This document shows, piece after piece, positions 1-11,900 of a stretch of 64,000 bases of DNA. A program made the translations under genes and the position numbers. The notes beneath the pieces are model-generated. The model searched no databases. It was not told the origin of the DNA and saw only the letters and a program-made list of their open reading frames with translations. This stretch comes from Atrichornis clamosus (Eukaryota > Chordata > Aves > Passeriformes > Menuridae), in contig WBMZ01009483.1 of assembly GCA_013400975.1 (NCBI GenBank), forward strand, positions 150,029 to 214,028. The letters run 5' to 3'. Positions within the stretch are counted from its first letter, which is position 1. Every line of letters begins with the position of its first letter.

Positions 1-3000
1 AAGCTCTAGGCACAGTCTCTGCCCATCGACAATAACGTCCCTATAGTAACGTTTGGTGTAGCCCAGAAAAGGCCAAGCTGAGTGTACAACAAAGAGAACA
101 AAATGCACAGAACCAAAGAGTGCATATCTACAAACAATGTAGAGCACAATATGAAAAAGCTTCTACTTTGCAAAATGTGTTTAACATTCACTTCGTGGTG
201 ACACAAGCTCTTTGAATAGCAGCTCTTCCCTGCTCCACCCACAACAAAGGAAATGAAAAAAGAGAAGACAGATTCCCAACCAGACCTGTGAAATTTTGTT
301 GCAGTCAGCAGTATCTCCTACTTCTAGCTTTACTGACACAGAATCACTTCTAAGAAAGCAGATGTTACTTTTAAATAATTAACTAGTACCAATACTGAAG
401 CTAAGCCACACACCCAAAGGTTTCTCTCCTGAGTCTGTTTCAGGAGGAGTTACCAGCTCCTTCACTCACATTCACAGAGAATTTTCCCTTTTGTTGTCCA
501 AGTGAAAATTGACCATCTGCATTTTTAGTATTTAATTTTCTGTCTTAGTAAAAAATAACAAAAATCATGAAATAGCAAAACAGTGTTTCTGAACTAGAAG
601 TTGGAAAAGAACGTTAACAGCCTTGAGTTACACTAATATCATTAACACAACATTAAGGACCAATATCAAGTAGCCAAGAAGCACATAAAATTAACTCAAA
701 ATACAGCATTAGAAAAGTATTTTTAAGAATTATACTGCAATATTTAAGAGCTTTAGCTCAAATAGTAGTGCAGTTTTTGAAAAAAGGTCATTCTTTGCCA
801 GTATCCCTGTCCTTTTTCTTCTGTCAGGCTAGAAGTGAGGGGTTGAAAAGTCCATGTTCCCAAGATTCCAGTTTTTCTCACAAAGATCCTGTCATCTCAC
901 CCCAGAAATACCTTCTACTTTTAGAAGTTTAAGGAATAGCTCTGAACAAAGCCATTTTTTCTATTATAGCTTGGCAGCATTCTATTTAGGCAAGCTTCAG
1001 CACTCCTCAAAGAGGATCTCTTCTTGGACTTAAGAAACTCGCAGAATATGAGCAAGCAACCTGAATTTGTTCAAGACACACAAAGTCTTTCTCTCCATCT
1101 TGAAAAAGCACCAGAGTCTTCAGCAGCATTTCAGATTATCTCTAACAAAATACCAAATACTCCCCAAAATGTCCAATTGATTTTGCAACGTCAGCACCAC
1201 CGATGTGACCAGGCATCTCAGAAAATTATTAAATAATTTCAACTTTCATGATAATTTTACCCAGTGTTCCCAATCTCTTATGAGCACCATTTTCAGTATA
1301 CATTCAACCCAAAAATAGAACAGGCACATCTGAACTTGCCCATAAGTTCCCTATTTCAGATACAAGACACATTAAAGATATTGCTGACCAAGACTGCTTT
1401 CAGAATATAGGTCTTTACTATCTGCACATAATATAGCCCTGAGCAGGGCAGACAGTGGTGTTCAATACTGCTCAGACTAGTAGAGATCAATCTCTTGGGC
1501 AAATTTCTGCAAACAGAAAACTCAGCTAACACATAATCTACCACCTTGCTGAAAAAAGCAACTTCAAAATTTAAAAAGGCCTGGCAAGAGAAAATACAAC
1601 TTCCAAAAAAATCATTTAAAGAAATGGAGGGTGGAAGGAAAACACTTAATGAGCATCACGTGCATGCACACACTTTCTGTGCCTAGAGAGGGAGAAGGGT
1701 AACAGAACAGTATCTAGAGACAGAACACATGATTTTTTAATTAAAAAACCCAAAGCTCTATTCAGAAGCATTACGAAATCCACAGGTAAACTGCTGATGA
1801 GCGTACCCAGGGGGGCAACAACAGCATCACACATTTGAAGCATCAATCACACGTATCTGATGAGTAACAGACGGCAGGAGATACTGGAAGTGGCAGTTAT
1901 CTACAGGAAAGCTCCATCTCACATGCAGAGGAGTTTAATCTCCTGCATACTTCTACAGACCAGGAAGATTAATAAACAACATAAGAAAACCAGCAAGCCC
2001 AGATAGTTTTGCACTCTGAGTCCTGATGATCTAACTACAAACAGATGCAGCTCACCAATGCTAATTTTTGCTAGACCTTGAAATTAAGGATATGTAAAGA
2101 GTACAGAAGTTCTAAAGCTCAGCCAGCAATAAGAACAAGGGCCAAACCAAACAGCTTGACATTAATCTGGAGAACAGTAACAGGAAACTAAAAGCTATTC
2201 TTTTAATAAGAAACAGAAATACAAGTGGATCAAGAAATAAACTAAATCCAAATATGGGAGACAAGGTGTAGTAATACAGGCAATGATGGATTGTCGAATT
2301 AACTAGAACTGCTCTACTGCACAACCTAGAAACTCCAAAATGCCATCAAGGAATCACCACTGACAAGCAGAGCAATAGGTATTACCCATGCAGTTCATGT
2401 GATCTTCAGTAAAGCAAAAAATTAATGCTATTTCTCCGTAAAGCACTGATAATCTATAACCACAGCTTCAGTCAAACATAAACAACCCAGAAAAATCGAA
2501 GAGTACAGGAAAAAGCATATTGCAGGAGAGGACTTGGGCTTTTGCAGTACCTTTTGCTGTAAAGGCAATGGTTAGGTTCAAATGTTTAAAAAAACCAATT
2601 AAAAACAATTACAATAACTATTAGAATAAGTTGACAAAAGAAAAGGTAAAGAATCCACTTTTGGATTCACAAACCAACCTCTGACTTTTTACATCATACT
2701 AATAAAATTTTAAGTTAGTGGGAGCTTTGCAATCCAAAACAAAACACCCAATTTCAAACAAAATTTAAGGGTCTGAAAAAGCTAAAGGAAGAAAATTAGT
2801 TGCCTCAGCAGAAGTGTATAGAAGAAATATAACAGAGAGCTTAAGTTAAGTTTACATAGAAGAGGAAAGAAAACCCAACAAGAGATAACAGAGAGGGAGA
2901 CAGAGACTTGGTATCTGACTGCAATGCATAATATAAGCATAACACATGATTATTGCTGATTAAAATCTCTTGAAACAGAAAATGCTCTTGCCTTCTTAGT

Positions 3001-5103
3001 AAAAGCTTGGATTTGATTACTATTTTAATAAAAAAAAGACAGGATATGAGTACTAACAAAAGCTCTGGAGTCACTGTCTTACAATAAAATGAAGAAAAAT
3101 GTTGATACATATTGTGTAAACAATTCTTCTCTACCCCAATCTCTCTGATCTTAAAACATTTCATAGCAGGGGACAGTCCTCAGTAGGATGACAGGAACTT
3201 ACTACACAGAACTACAAAATATTTAAGTGTTATTTACACAGAACCAAAACAAAGATGAACACTTCTCCCCAAACACAGAGACAATTTTACTTTCCAGTCC
3301 ATTACAAACAAGAAAAAATAAATGCAGATAGTATTGTGAATTACATTTAAGATGTCACCTGCTATTTCACTAAAAGTTTGGGAAGCTTCAGCAAAGGCTG
3401 CCACAACAGCTTTTCACTGGCCTTTATGAGGCTCAGTGCTGCCACTGAATTTGTACAGCTCCTGGGGCATGCAATCCCGTCAGCTTTCTGAAAACAGCCT
3501 ATTTTTAAACACAAAGCAAAGTCAACAAGGACAACTACAACAGTAATTTTTTAATTTTTACAGTAGAACATGCCTAAATTTAGACCCTAAAACCAAGCAT
3601 AATATCCCTCAGCAAGCATCACAAACTATTTTCAGGATTTTCTCTAGAAATACTATGCTCTCTCTCATTAGTAAATTTCAAGACAGACTTTTTCAACTGC
3701 ACATAGGGAAAGACTGGAAATAGATGGTCCTCCATGTCAGACAAAGTACTAGCACCAAAAAAAATCACAAAACAGAGCAATTAGTCCCTGCAGATCAATA
3801 AGGCATCTAAAAACAATTAGCTCATGAAGAAGACGAGCTTTTTCACCTATTAGGCACCAAAAGTGTGAAAATGCATTGAGATTGTTTGAGACAACACTCT
3901 CCAAAAAGAAACAGTATCAACCATGATAATTTAGTTGGCAACCGTATCAGAATTTGCAGTGGGAGCAGGTGGCCAAAAGCCCAGTGCCACCGCTTTGCTT
4001 CCTCTGCCAGGGCCGTAGGAAACTGCCAAGTTAGAAGTTACCTGCTCCTCAACCCTTCCGCTTCTCCCATCTCCCCAACAGGAGAAGAAGCAATAGTGTG
4101 ACTCACATCTTTAACCACTAAAAACCTTACTGCCTTCGCACCTGCTCAATAAAAGCTATTTTTAGAGGATGCAAATGTAAGGGGCAGCACTGTGGTACTG
4201 AACAGCTCCTTGTCCTTGTCCTCTAGTAATGCCTCCCGATGGGAAACTTAAATATCTTATGGATCTGATGCACTTCTCCCTTACAGTTAAGAAAAAAAAA
4301 AGGTATCAGGAATACTGAAACTAATCCCTCCTAAGTCTCTATGCAGCAAGTCACAGCACAAGACTTTAAATGAAGTTTGTCACAAACAGACATCCACAAC
4401 AACTCCTTTCAAATGCATCAGAGCTCCCACTTCAACTCGATTTGAATTTTTCAATTCACAAACACCAAAACTTGTTTTAAAGTTCAACGTGAACTTTCAG
4501 GGCACTGTGCTGATCAGAAAGAAGAAAACCAACTGAACAACAATCAACACTTAAAGATATGGAAAGTGAATTACAGGGTGGAAAAAATTTCTCTTGCTCA
4601 GCTTTGAAATCTCATTTCAAGAAAGTTGTACAATCAGCCGGACAGTTCAGAGAAAAGACACTCACGCAAAAAGAATCAAGCACAGAAAAATAAGGTCTCT
4701 CAGGGAGGATTTTAGGCGTTATCAGAAAAGGTTGAAAGTGGTGCTTCAAGTGAGGCTTAAGGGTTTTTGCCTTTTTTGCAAAAGTGTACTAGGCGAAATA
4801 AGGTTTTCCTTCCAAGAACCAGCCTGTGAAACCCACACAGCACTGCTGTATCTCCCGTTCATTACCCGCACTGGTGAATTTTCAAACGCACTTGCCCCAA
4901 AAGTTACTCCACGCTTAAACTTTGGCAGAGAACTGGCAGCAGCACCCCAGCACATCTGCGGGAGCCGCCTCCTGCAAAGAACAGGGGAGCTCCCGGGCCC
5001 GGCTCGGGGCTGTCCACGGGACCAGAACCGGGACGGCCCGGGCCGGGCAAAATGTTGGACACGCGTGCCGGGAGCCCCACAGGCCCGGGAGCGGGTCACT
5101 CAC
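1..5103 (-). other. HTT intron 1 (5' part)
   Basis: This stretch follows the HTT exon 1 donor on the minus strand and runs off the left edge. I looked on the minus strand for exon 2 (in human beginning KKELSATKKDRVNHC) and did not find it, so exon 2 should lie beyond the edge. The sequence is AT-rich apart from the last 130 bases next to exon 1, which belong to the CpG island. The open frames here are short, lack family resemblance and look like chance. No repeat or RNA gene was recognised. Confidence 0.75.
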
Positions 5104-5204
5104 GGTCTCTGGAGCGGCTCCTCGGGAAGGGCAGCCGGGCCCTGCTGCTGCTGGAAGGAGCGCAGTGACTCGAAGGCCTTCGTCAGCTTCTCCATGGTGG
5201 CCAT
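5104..5204 (-). CDS. HTT: Huntingtin, coding part of exon 1 (partial gene)
   Basis: Huntingtin is a very large HEAT-repeat scaffold protein of the cytoplasm and nucleus, with roles in vesicle transport, autophagy and transcription. This exon encodes residues 1-33 plus two bases of codon 34. Residues 1-17 read MATMEKLTKAFESLRSF, the amphipathic N17 helix, which in human is a membrane-binding and nuclear-export segment. Four glutamines follow (CAG x4, residues 18-21), then a short GPAALPEEPLQRP tail in place of the human polyproline region. The exon ends AGACC before GTGAGT, the same split proline codon as in human. The ATG at 5204 has G at -3 and G at +4. Human residues 4, 8 and 15 are L, M and K; here they are M, T and R. 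The neighbour order HTT-GRK4-NOP14 confirms identity. All later exons are outside the window. Confidence 0.96.
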
Positions 5205-5355
5205 GTCCGCTCCGCCCGCGCCGGCGGCACCGGCCCGCGCTCCGACCCGCCCTCTCACGGGAGCCTGGCGGGTCCGAGTCCTGTCCCGCTGCCGCTGCAG
5301 ATATCCCCGGGCTCGCTCCCGGCGCTCTGCCGGCGCTCTGCCGGGCCCGGATCCG

Positions 5356-5424
5356 TCACAGCCGCGATGAATGGGACGGACTCCGCTCGGGGCCGCAGGC
5401 GCCCTCCGTCCACCCCGCCGCCAT
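5356..5424 (-). other. Candidate 22-codon upstream ORF in HTT 5' UTR
   Basis: Minus-strand ATG at 5424 (in the YY1 motif) opens 22 codons, beginning MAAGWTEGACG and ending SSRL, with TGA at 5358-5356. It closes 151 bases before the HTT ATG. Human HTT also has a short (21-codon) upstream ORF reported to lower translation. Whether this one is transcribed depends on the start site, which I cannot see. The peptide does not look conserved, so only its presence and length would matter. Confidence 0.4.
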
Positions 5425-5427
5425 CTT
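5417..5427 (-). promoter_or_regulatory. YY1-type element
   Basis: On the minus strand this reads AAGATGGCGGC, the classic YY1 motif that often lies just downstream of the start site and sets transcription direction. Its orientation agrees with HTT transcription, which suggests an HTT start site slightly to the right of it. The ATG inside the motif opens a short upstream ORF. Confidence 0.65.
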
Positions 5428-5509
5428 GGATCCGTCCCGTCGGTCCCCGCGCCCCGCCCCCCGGGCCGTCCCGCCCCTCCTGGAGAGAGGCCCCTGCCCG
5501 GTACTCGGT

Positions 5510-5521
5510 TGCGCATGCGCA
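5510..5521. promoter_or_regulatory. NRF1 binding site
   Basis: The sequence TGCGCATGCGCA is a perfect palindromic match to the NRF1 consensus. It lies 306 bp upstream of the HTT ATG, inside the CpG island, a typical position for NRF1 in housekeeping promoters. The motif is seen directly; its use is inferred. Confidence 0.7.
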
Positions 5522-5712
5522 CACCGCACCCGCGGCCAGCGTTACGTGCGCCTTTACGTACGCACACATGGGGCACGCGGGCCGGGAAAGGGGCGGGGAA
5601 ATGGGGAGAGCGACAGGCTCCCTGTGCAATCAGAAAAAGGCTCCGCCCCCTGGCCGCGTGCCGGAGCGCGCCCCGGCCGCGGAGCAGGCGCCGGGTCCCA
5701 GACGCTGCTCTG

Positions 5713-5731
5713 CAGCGCCCCCTGCCGACAG
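5713..5731 (-). promoter_or_regulatory. CTCF-like motif
   Basis: The plus strand reads CAGCGCCCCCTGCCGACAG. The core GCGCCCCCTG matches the reverse complement of the CTCF consensus, with weaker agreement on the flank. It lies about 510 bp upstream of the HTT ATG. Binding is an inference from the core only. Confidence 0.45.
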
Positions 5732-5930
5732 CAGCGGTCGCGCCCCGGGAGGCCGCAGGGCCGCGCTCGGCCGTCGGCCGGGAGGTACCGGGAGGTGCCG
5801 GGGCTGCCCAGGCGGGTCCGGCCCCGGGAACCCCTGGCACTGCTCCCCTGGGAGCCGCGTCCTCATCGGCACCGCACCGACCGCCCCAGCAAGGCGAGGG
5901 TACACTCTCTGTGCCCGTACGTCAGGGATG

Positions 5931-8900
5931 CACTACAGGTAACGCGACAGACCCCCGAGCACAAGTGCTGGCCAAAGGCGATACCGCCACTCCAGTTTTA
6001 TTTTAGGCTGCAGAGAAACACTTACAGGAACAGGACACTTAAAACCTGGCAATGTACCCACTGGCCTTTCAGCGCTCCTCTCGTGATTGGGGACTAGCTT
6101 TATCAGAGGATACTTCTTGCACTCACAAAGTACATACTAAACATGCAGGATACAATAGAGACAGTATAAAATATTTAAATCACTGATTCGATTACTAAAC
6201 ACTTTTAAAAATCAATAGTATTTTGAACTTTTCAATTACAACCACTGATTTTAATACATATACTTGCTAATACAGATTTTAAATGACAACTGATAAGCTG
6301 AATTGCCAGTTCTTACGTCAAACAGATGAAACTGGTTCCAGCAATAAAAATGGAGAACAGCTCTTGGAACTTCTTAGAAAATAAATTTCCAGTAATTCAA
6401 CTTGCTTAGTTATTAGATATGAACAAATGAAGCAAAGCTCATGTCTCTGAATATTCAGGCCAACAGAAGTCACAGATCACAGTCTTGACAAAATACTAGA
6501 ACAGTGCTCTGCCAGTTAACTTTATTAGCATCTTAATAAAAGATGAACCATTTGAAAAAGTCCTCTGAAAGTAAGCCTAGCCATAGTACTGAAAGCAATT
6601 AATTATAAAGATGTTAGAAAATGTTAGCTTTTAAGGTAAAAACAGTATTTTTCCTGATTATTTTATGATAAAGCTTGCAGAAATGTTTCTCTGGAACATG
6701 CGGATGATCATTAATTTTTTATTTAGTAAATGATACATGATAAAAGATGACAGCAGAGCTGGAATGCGGCACACACTGTGTGTTAATTGCATGTGCCACT
6801 CCACACTTTGAAATAAATTTAAGCACATTAAAAAGAGCCTAAGCTCTTATCACAGATTAAACAAGCCACCAACCAAGTCAGCCCTTGCAAGCCCATTTTG
6901 AAGCTTTAGAGCAAATGTGTGCCAGTCCCCTATGGGCTGCTGACTCACCGGCAGGAGCGCCAAGGCAGTGCCTGCCCACAAGCTCACTCCTCTTTGTTCT
7001 CCTCGTCCTTCCGAGCTGTATCGGCACTGTGAGGCTCATTAACCATGAGCTGAGATAACTGGAAAATAACTCAGGGGTATCAGGTTTTTCTTTGGTGAGG
7101 TAGGTTCTCCTAGTTCAAATTTACTGATCCATGGTTTTTCATGTATCATGTCACTGATCTGCCCCACAAACAGCTGCACTAGCAAAAATAAAGTGGTGTA
7201 AAACAGGCAAGGGGCAAGAAAAAGCACACAGCGTTAGAGAACAGGCATTTTCGTAAAGTCAGTGTTACCTCAAAGAAAAATGAAATCACAATTAACAGCA
7301 CATACCTAAAAGGTTATATGAAATTTAGGGGATAACAATTAATTAATCTCAGCCTCCAGGAGAAAAAGAAAATAAACATGCTCTTACCTTGTCTGTAAGG
7401 TTACCTCTTGACTTAATGTTTTTAAGATCAGGTTGACAGCTTGCCAAGAGTATTTTTCACCCTGTCCTGAAGTCACTTTGGCCAGCATTTCTGCATTTTC
7501 ACGAACAATTCAACAGGTAATTGGTACTGCTCAAATAATCCAGACTTCATGAGACTGCTGGCCCATGTGGCTTTGCATATGCACAGATAATCTCCAATAT
7601 CTCATAGCACAGTTGTATCCTTGTTAAAGCCACTTAATTTGAAGGTGTTTTGTAGAGTATTTGAGGGCTTAGTCCTTCAACTCATATCATAAAATTACAA
7701 TAAATGTGTTAATGAAAAACAGCCCATCCCAGTAATTCTGTCTTTTCACATGGAAATTTATGCAGAAATCTAGATCCAGACCACCAGATAAGGTATCAAA
7801 TTAAGGTATCAATATAACAGAACTAGGGCATTTTTCCCTAGATTTTACTATCTTGCATTGGGAAAAAATTTACAGTATACAGTACACGTTTTCTGCTTCA
7901 AGAAATTGCAAAAATTTTTTTTTCATTTTAATTTTTTTTCTATCCCAGCTACCATGATAGACATGGTGAATAAATCACATTAGACAGTAATACATGTGGT
8001 TGAGATATATGGCAGTGTTTTGCTTTTATTTCAGGAATTACAATGCTAGAACATCCAGGAAAACAGCTCACACAAGAACAGTCAGTGGTTTGGAGATGCC
8101 GGAACTAACACATCACATTTAACAGTCAGCTTCCTATGCTTGGAAAGAATTCTCGTGTTTTGGACACATCTGGAACATGACAAAAAGTTACCTACATCTC
8201 ATGTGCAAAACTTAAGTTACACCACAAGAACAATTATGAAATAAAAAAGAACTGTGCATTCAGCAGAAGAGACATCATCATCATCACCAAAATAAGCCAG
8301 GTTCACAATTCAAATCAAAGTAAACATGAATTCAGCTTAAAGATGCTTTCCAATAAATCAAAATTTGAGTACTTCCTAAAGAGACGTGTTTTCTGAAAAC
8401 CTATTCTAAAATGAAGGTGATAATTCGAATGTTAAATTAATATAACACTAAATTGTAAACCATAGAAAAATATTCTGTTGACTTATTTTAATAACTTGTA
8501 AGCAATTAATCTGTTTGTACAAATAGCAATGAAAAACTTCTTGCATCAATGTTGTCTGAAAAATAATTGAAGTGCATTCTAAAAATGGGTTGTTAGTTGG
8601 TTTTGATAGCTTCTATCATTGATTTATAAATTAGACAATTTTAATCTGAGATGGAGATAATTCTCTTTCATCATCAAAAACATTCAGGACTAGTGTTTTA
8701 AGAATGATTTGGGGAAAAAAGGAGACAACACCTATTAAAGGCTAAGGTTTGTCAATAGCGCTCTTGTTACAGAAATACGACTGTTTTTTCCGTATTTATT
8801 ATCATTTTTATGTGCTCATTTTTTCAGCTGAGACTGTTTTGTTGTTGTTATAATCCAAAAACACAACACCACCTCTATATGAACACCATACCTCAGGGGG

Positions 8901-11900
8901 AAGGGGGAAGCTGAGGCATTTCTATTCTGTTGGTCACAACATTCAAAAGCGTTAAGTAAACCAATAAGATACTGGTACACTGTTTCACAGTTTCTGAATT
9001 TTGAGCTAAATAGAGAGATTCAGGAGGTACACACAAGCAGACATTAAGATTTACATACACAAATGCTTGGAAAAACACAGAAAAGGAGGGCTGATCTCAT
9101 GCAAGTAAGTCCACAGAATTCCATAGGTCTTTCCAAATCTTGCACCAGTAGAACGAAGCAGTTGGGCTGTTGGATTGTCTCGCTGCTATTAAAGCCTTCT
9201 AACACATGGATCTAGAGCATGAAGTCATGCTGAATTACAAGTTATGTTGGCTTCCCCCACCCCACCCCAAACAGTTTCATGGAAGAAAAAGGCTACATAA
9301 GTAAACACAACCTGATACTTTCCCCCTCCTTTTTACCAGCTGTGTTCTAAAAAAATCAAGAGCTAAGTTCATATTAAATGTATCACACTAAGACATTTTG
9401 CTTTCAGGTATCCTCCCCTCACCCTAACCTCTCTCTGTTTTTAAAATGTATCTCCAAGCTCTTAATACCCCAGGAAAGATATTTAACCACTGTTAGTCAC
9501 CTTAGATTAAACAGCATAACATCTTCCTCTCCATGTACTGTATAAGGGGAGTTATGCTGATCCTTCCAGTTCCTCATCTTCTCTAGTTCTTTAGGGGGTT
9601 CACATTAGATAAGATCTAGTCATTATTATGTTGTTGTATTTCTAGCCAAAATGGACACATTTATAGTAGAAAAATGCCATCTTGAACCTACTGGGGAAAA
9701 ATCAACTAAAAAAAAACCCCAAACTCAATGGAATTTAGGTCCTAATCCTGCAAACATGTACTCAGTCAAAAACAATTCAATAGTACGCTTCTGAACGTAA
9801 GACAAAACTCGTGAAATGAAATTAAATAACACTTCAGAAAAACAAACAAATCTTCCACTTTTCCACAAGTTCCTTGTCCAAAGAAGCAGACATATAAATA
9901 ACCATTTCTTCAGATCAATTTCCCTTTTCTCTTCATCTGGCCTTTTTTCTTCACTGGTCCCTGGACAATACGTGTTAAGTCTCAACACTCCAAAAGAGAG
10001 AAGTTGATTTAATCTGGTTTTTTTAAGCTAAAATTCCTCTCCAGCCAAAACAGAAAGAAAATTTGAAGTACATGATAAACAGACTTTCAGATTTTTTTTT
10101 TTAATTTGTTAAAGCCAATTCCTGTATTTGTTTCATAAAACTTACTCAGCTTGTGTCCATGGTATTTTTGCCCAAATTTCAAGTTGCTCTACACAGACAT
10201 TAAACCCAGACTGTCACCCTGTATGTCTGGTATTTATACAGTCACCTTTGCCTCACAACAGCAAGCCTAAGATCTTAAAAAAATTAAACCCCTTAATCAG
10301 AGAAACAGTGACTTCTCCAACCAGGTAGGTATTTATAGAAGACTTTTGTTACTTCCTCATATTTCCACTCCCATCTTTTTAGAGTCCATCTATTGCTGTG
10401 GTACAAAGTAAAGAGGGTCAGGTCAGACTATGCCAGCTCATTGTCTCACACATAATGGTTCTAGCTAACACCCTTACTTCAGATATTTCTGTCAAGCCTC
10501 CCATCCCTTCACTATTACATCAGACCATCTTCCAGTAATTCATTCAAGCTCTCTTTCCCTCTGCCAATTTTTCCCTTTGTACTTTCTGCAAGAGTCATTT
10601 TGCTGTCTTGTGTGCTGTTTTAGATTGGAGGAAAAATGCACTGAAAACACAGGAAAATAGTCTCATTCCTCACTTCTGTGGCACAGTAGCCAAGAGGAAC
10701 AATTTCACAGAGACACCAGATGAGCCCCAGTAGGGTTCTGTAACTCACTGGTTTTCCAACTTTTCTTCACGTTCTAATCCATTAAAACATTTGTCTCTAG
10801 AGACAAATACTGTGAATTAAAACCTGATGATAGGCTTGAGTATCAAATATATCTTGTGAGTTTCTCAGAAGAAGCTGAAGTTTCTTCCAGTGGGTCTGCA
10901 GATCACAAACAGAGACCTTTTTGAGGTGGTGGGCTGTTCAGTTGCTCTGTGTGTACAATACATGTGTGGTTCTGGTTGGTGCCTCAGAGATTTGAAAGGA
11001 AAAAGAATGCATGCACAGTTGAGACAAATCTTCAGAATACAGAACGAAATATGAAACTGAAGTTATGTCTCCAACTCCAACGGCATTCCATTATATTTCA
11101 AGTCCCTAACTCTAATTTTGAAAACAAAAGAGGGTCTTAATGAAATGTGTTCTTTAAATTGACTCTCATACCCAGATCAATAGTTTTACTAGAAACTTTA
11201 CAAAACAAAGTCTGGCCAACTCTGAGTCCAGAAGAATGGAAGTTTGACTAGCTTTCAAGCAACTTTTGTCAGTTTTACTAACAAACATCAGGTAAACAAT
11301 AAACTTCAATTATCAGCTCCACATCTGTGCTAAGAAATCCTTAAAGACATGTTTTAATGTTTCTGTTTTAAAAGGCTATAAGAAAAAAATATTTACATAA
11401 TTAAATCCAATACTTAATACTACCTTGCCCTTCCCCCAGTGGCAGTGATCGCTGTCAACCCTAAAACATTGCCTATTACAACATAACAAGCAGAGAGGAA
11501 GTTAGTAAGAAGAGCCTATGCTTTGTCTTTTAACCCATTATAAAACGGTAACATCCTACATGGAGTTAAAAACAATTTCATTTATAGAAAAAAAATAAAA
11601 AGGTGTCCCCACAGGTAAAAAGAGATTCTTTCAGTAAAGACAACAACGTTTTCAAAATATAGTTATAAAATTTTGGCGTAAGTCTACTGGCATGGTTCAT
11701 GCCAAGAACCTGTATGGAGAGGATGTATAGGATGGGTAGAAAAGAGAAGGATGAGATATTACAGTTTGTTACAGGATTAAGCTAAATGTTCGAAATTCTC
11801 TTTGTATACAGAAATACAGAAAGATACTCTACAGGGCCAGATAGTAAAGAGCAATTCCTAATAGCTGGTCACAGTGCACTGAATTCCTTTTTTTTTCCTT

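Larger units (their letters stand above)
4965..5930 (-). promoter_or_regulatory. HTT: HTT CpG island and promoter
   Basis: A GC-rich, CpG-dense block surrounds HTT exon 1 and stands out sharply from AT-rich flanks. There is no TATA box near the start codon. It contains Sp1-type GC boxes (for example GGGGCGGGG near 5590), a perfect NRF1 palindrome, a YY1-type motif, a CTCF-like core and a CRE-like TACGTCA at 5918-5924. An 11-bp tandem duplication (CGGCGCTCTGC twice, 5320-5341) lies in the presumed 5' UTR. This layout fits a dispersed housekeeping promoter driving HTT leftward. The long open frames crossing the island on both strands are a composition effect. The transcription start was not located. 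Confidence 0.85.

Noticed and set aside
1..5103. HTT exon 2
   Set aside because: No minus-strand frame encodes a segment like the human exon 2 peptide; the intron probably extends beyond the window.
5100..5840. In-frame upstream extension of HTT on the minus strand (246 codons)
   Set aside because: The frame is open only because of GC content. Known huntingtins start at MAT, and the ATG at 5204 has a good context.
4922..6097. A 391-codon open frame on the plus strand across the HTT promoter
   Set aside because: It lies in a CpG island where stops are rare in all frames, overlaps HTT exon 1 on the other strand, has low-complexity R/P/G/A composition and no family resemblance.
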